Assembly (NCBI GenBank): GCA_947623765.1
Contig: CANQIG010000028.1
Coordinates: 1 to 14,199 of the forward strand
Direction of reading: 5' to 3'
DNA length: 14,199 bases
Source: an uncultured Clostridia bacterium
Lineage (GTDB): Bacteria; Bacillota; Clostridia; Oscillospirales; Acutalibacteraceae
Position 1 is the stretch's first letter, and the number at the start of each line of letters is the position of its first letter. This document shows positions 13,973 through 14,199 of this stretch, in pieces. Both the position numbers and the translations under genes were made by a program. The notes beneath the pieces are model-generated. The model worked only from the letters and a program-made list of their open reading frames with translations, searched no databases and was not told where the DNA came from.

Positions 13973-14199
13973 GTGAAACACAGAGCGATGCGCGGTCTTG
14001 CCATCTTCATTCTGCTTCTCGCGGCGCTTTTGCTTGCCGCGGCGCCGCAGGCGCTCGCCTCTTCGGCAGGGAAACCGCTGCCTCTGACGGAGGAGGAGCA
14101 GGCTTATGTTTCCTCTCATCCGTCGCTGCGGGTGGGCTTCGTGCAGGACCGCATCCCCGTCTCCTTCTCCGACGAGAACGGCCAGCTGGCCGGCATCAC
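13973..14199 (+). CDS. Secreted or membrane sensor with SBP_bac_3-type domain, N-terminal 75 codons (3' end outside window)
   Basis: Translation from the GTG at 13973, with GGAGG (13961-13965) seven bases upstream, gives a basic start, a long Leu/Ala hydrophobic core and a signal-peptidase-like APQALAS end at about residues 24-30. The mature part begins LPLTEEEQAYVSSHPSLRVGF, then IPVSFSDENGQLAGI. This LT-EEQ-hP-hRVG-...-FSF.DE.GQ..GI pattern is the usual opening of SBP_bac_3 periplasmic-binding domains found on BvgS/EvgS-like hybrid kinases, on GGDEF/EAL or HD-GYP sensors and on free amino-acid-binding proteins. The LTxEEQ start favours a sensor protein over a free transporter component. It is transcribed away from the phosphorelay cluster and may be another input to it. 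The output domain lies outside the window. An ATG at 13988 is the alternative start but is too far from the ribosome site. Confidence 0.8.
   Translation, partial: MKHRAMRGLAIFILLLAALLLAAAPQALASSAGKPLPLTEEEQAYVSSHPSLRVGFVQDRIPVSFSDENGQLAGI

Noticed and set aside
1..14199. CRISPR arrays, tRNA or rRNA genes, insertion sequences
   Set aside because: No regularly spaced repeats, cloverleaf, rRNA-like sequence, transposase motifs or flanking inverted repeats were seen.

Overview
The window comes from a GC-rich, Gram-positive-type bacterium, most likely a gut-type Clostridia (Oscillospirales, Christensenellales or a relative). The basis is strong AGGAGG-type ribosome binding sites, a lipoprotein-type solute-binding protein, canonical TTGNNN-17-TATAAT promoters and the style of the double-receiver hybrid kinases. 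No 16S rRNA or other taxonomic marker is present, so this placement is inference.

Layout. Almost everything lies on the minus strand as one tightly packed gene cluster reading from about 13.7 kb down past position 1. In transcription order it holds: (1) a REC-HD-GYP-PAS-GGDEF cyclic-di-GMP enzyme (13583-11514); (2) a stand-alone HPt phosphotransfer protein (11499-11146); (3) a membrane hybrid histidine kinase with a Cache-like sensor and two receivers (11097-8506); (4) a soluble PAS hybrid kinase whose first receiver has lost its phosphoacceptor Asp (8412-6475); (5) a 621-aa protein that would normally be called hypothetical, whose C-terminus reads as a degenerate HD-GYP domain (6478-4613); (6) a second membrane hybrid kinase with an extracellular domain, PAS and two receivers (4581-1642); (7) an orphan ABC-type solute-binding lipoprotein (1613-333); and (8) the start of a Tet(M)/EF-G-like translation GTPase (284 to 1, running off the window). 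Gaps are 93 bp or less, and one pair overlaps by ATGA. A near-consensus promoter (TTGCAT-17-TATAAT) precedes gene 1.

Divergent from this cluster, a plus-strand gene starts at 13973 behind its own extended -10 promoter and a leader full of alternating CCCCG/CGGGG blocks. Its visible N-terminus is a signal peptide followed by the start of an SBP_bac_3-type periplasmic-binding domain, like those on BvgS-type sensor kinases. It leaves the window after 75 codons.

How it may work together (inference). Three hybrid kinases, none carrying its own HPt domain, sit with one free HPt protein and one receiver-driven protein holding intact HD-GYP and GGDEF motifs. The simplest reading is a many-inputs, one-hub phosphorelay (HK -> REC -> HPt -> REC) that sets cyclic-di-GMP level. 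The lipoprotein may present a ligand to a kinase, since no permease is visible. The pseudo-receiver kinase and the degenerate HD-GYP protein are translationally coupled and look like a regulatory side branch that has lost catalytic residues. These two degenerate parts are the most novel items here.
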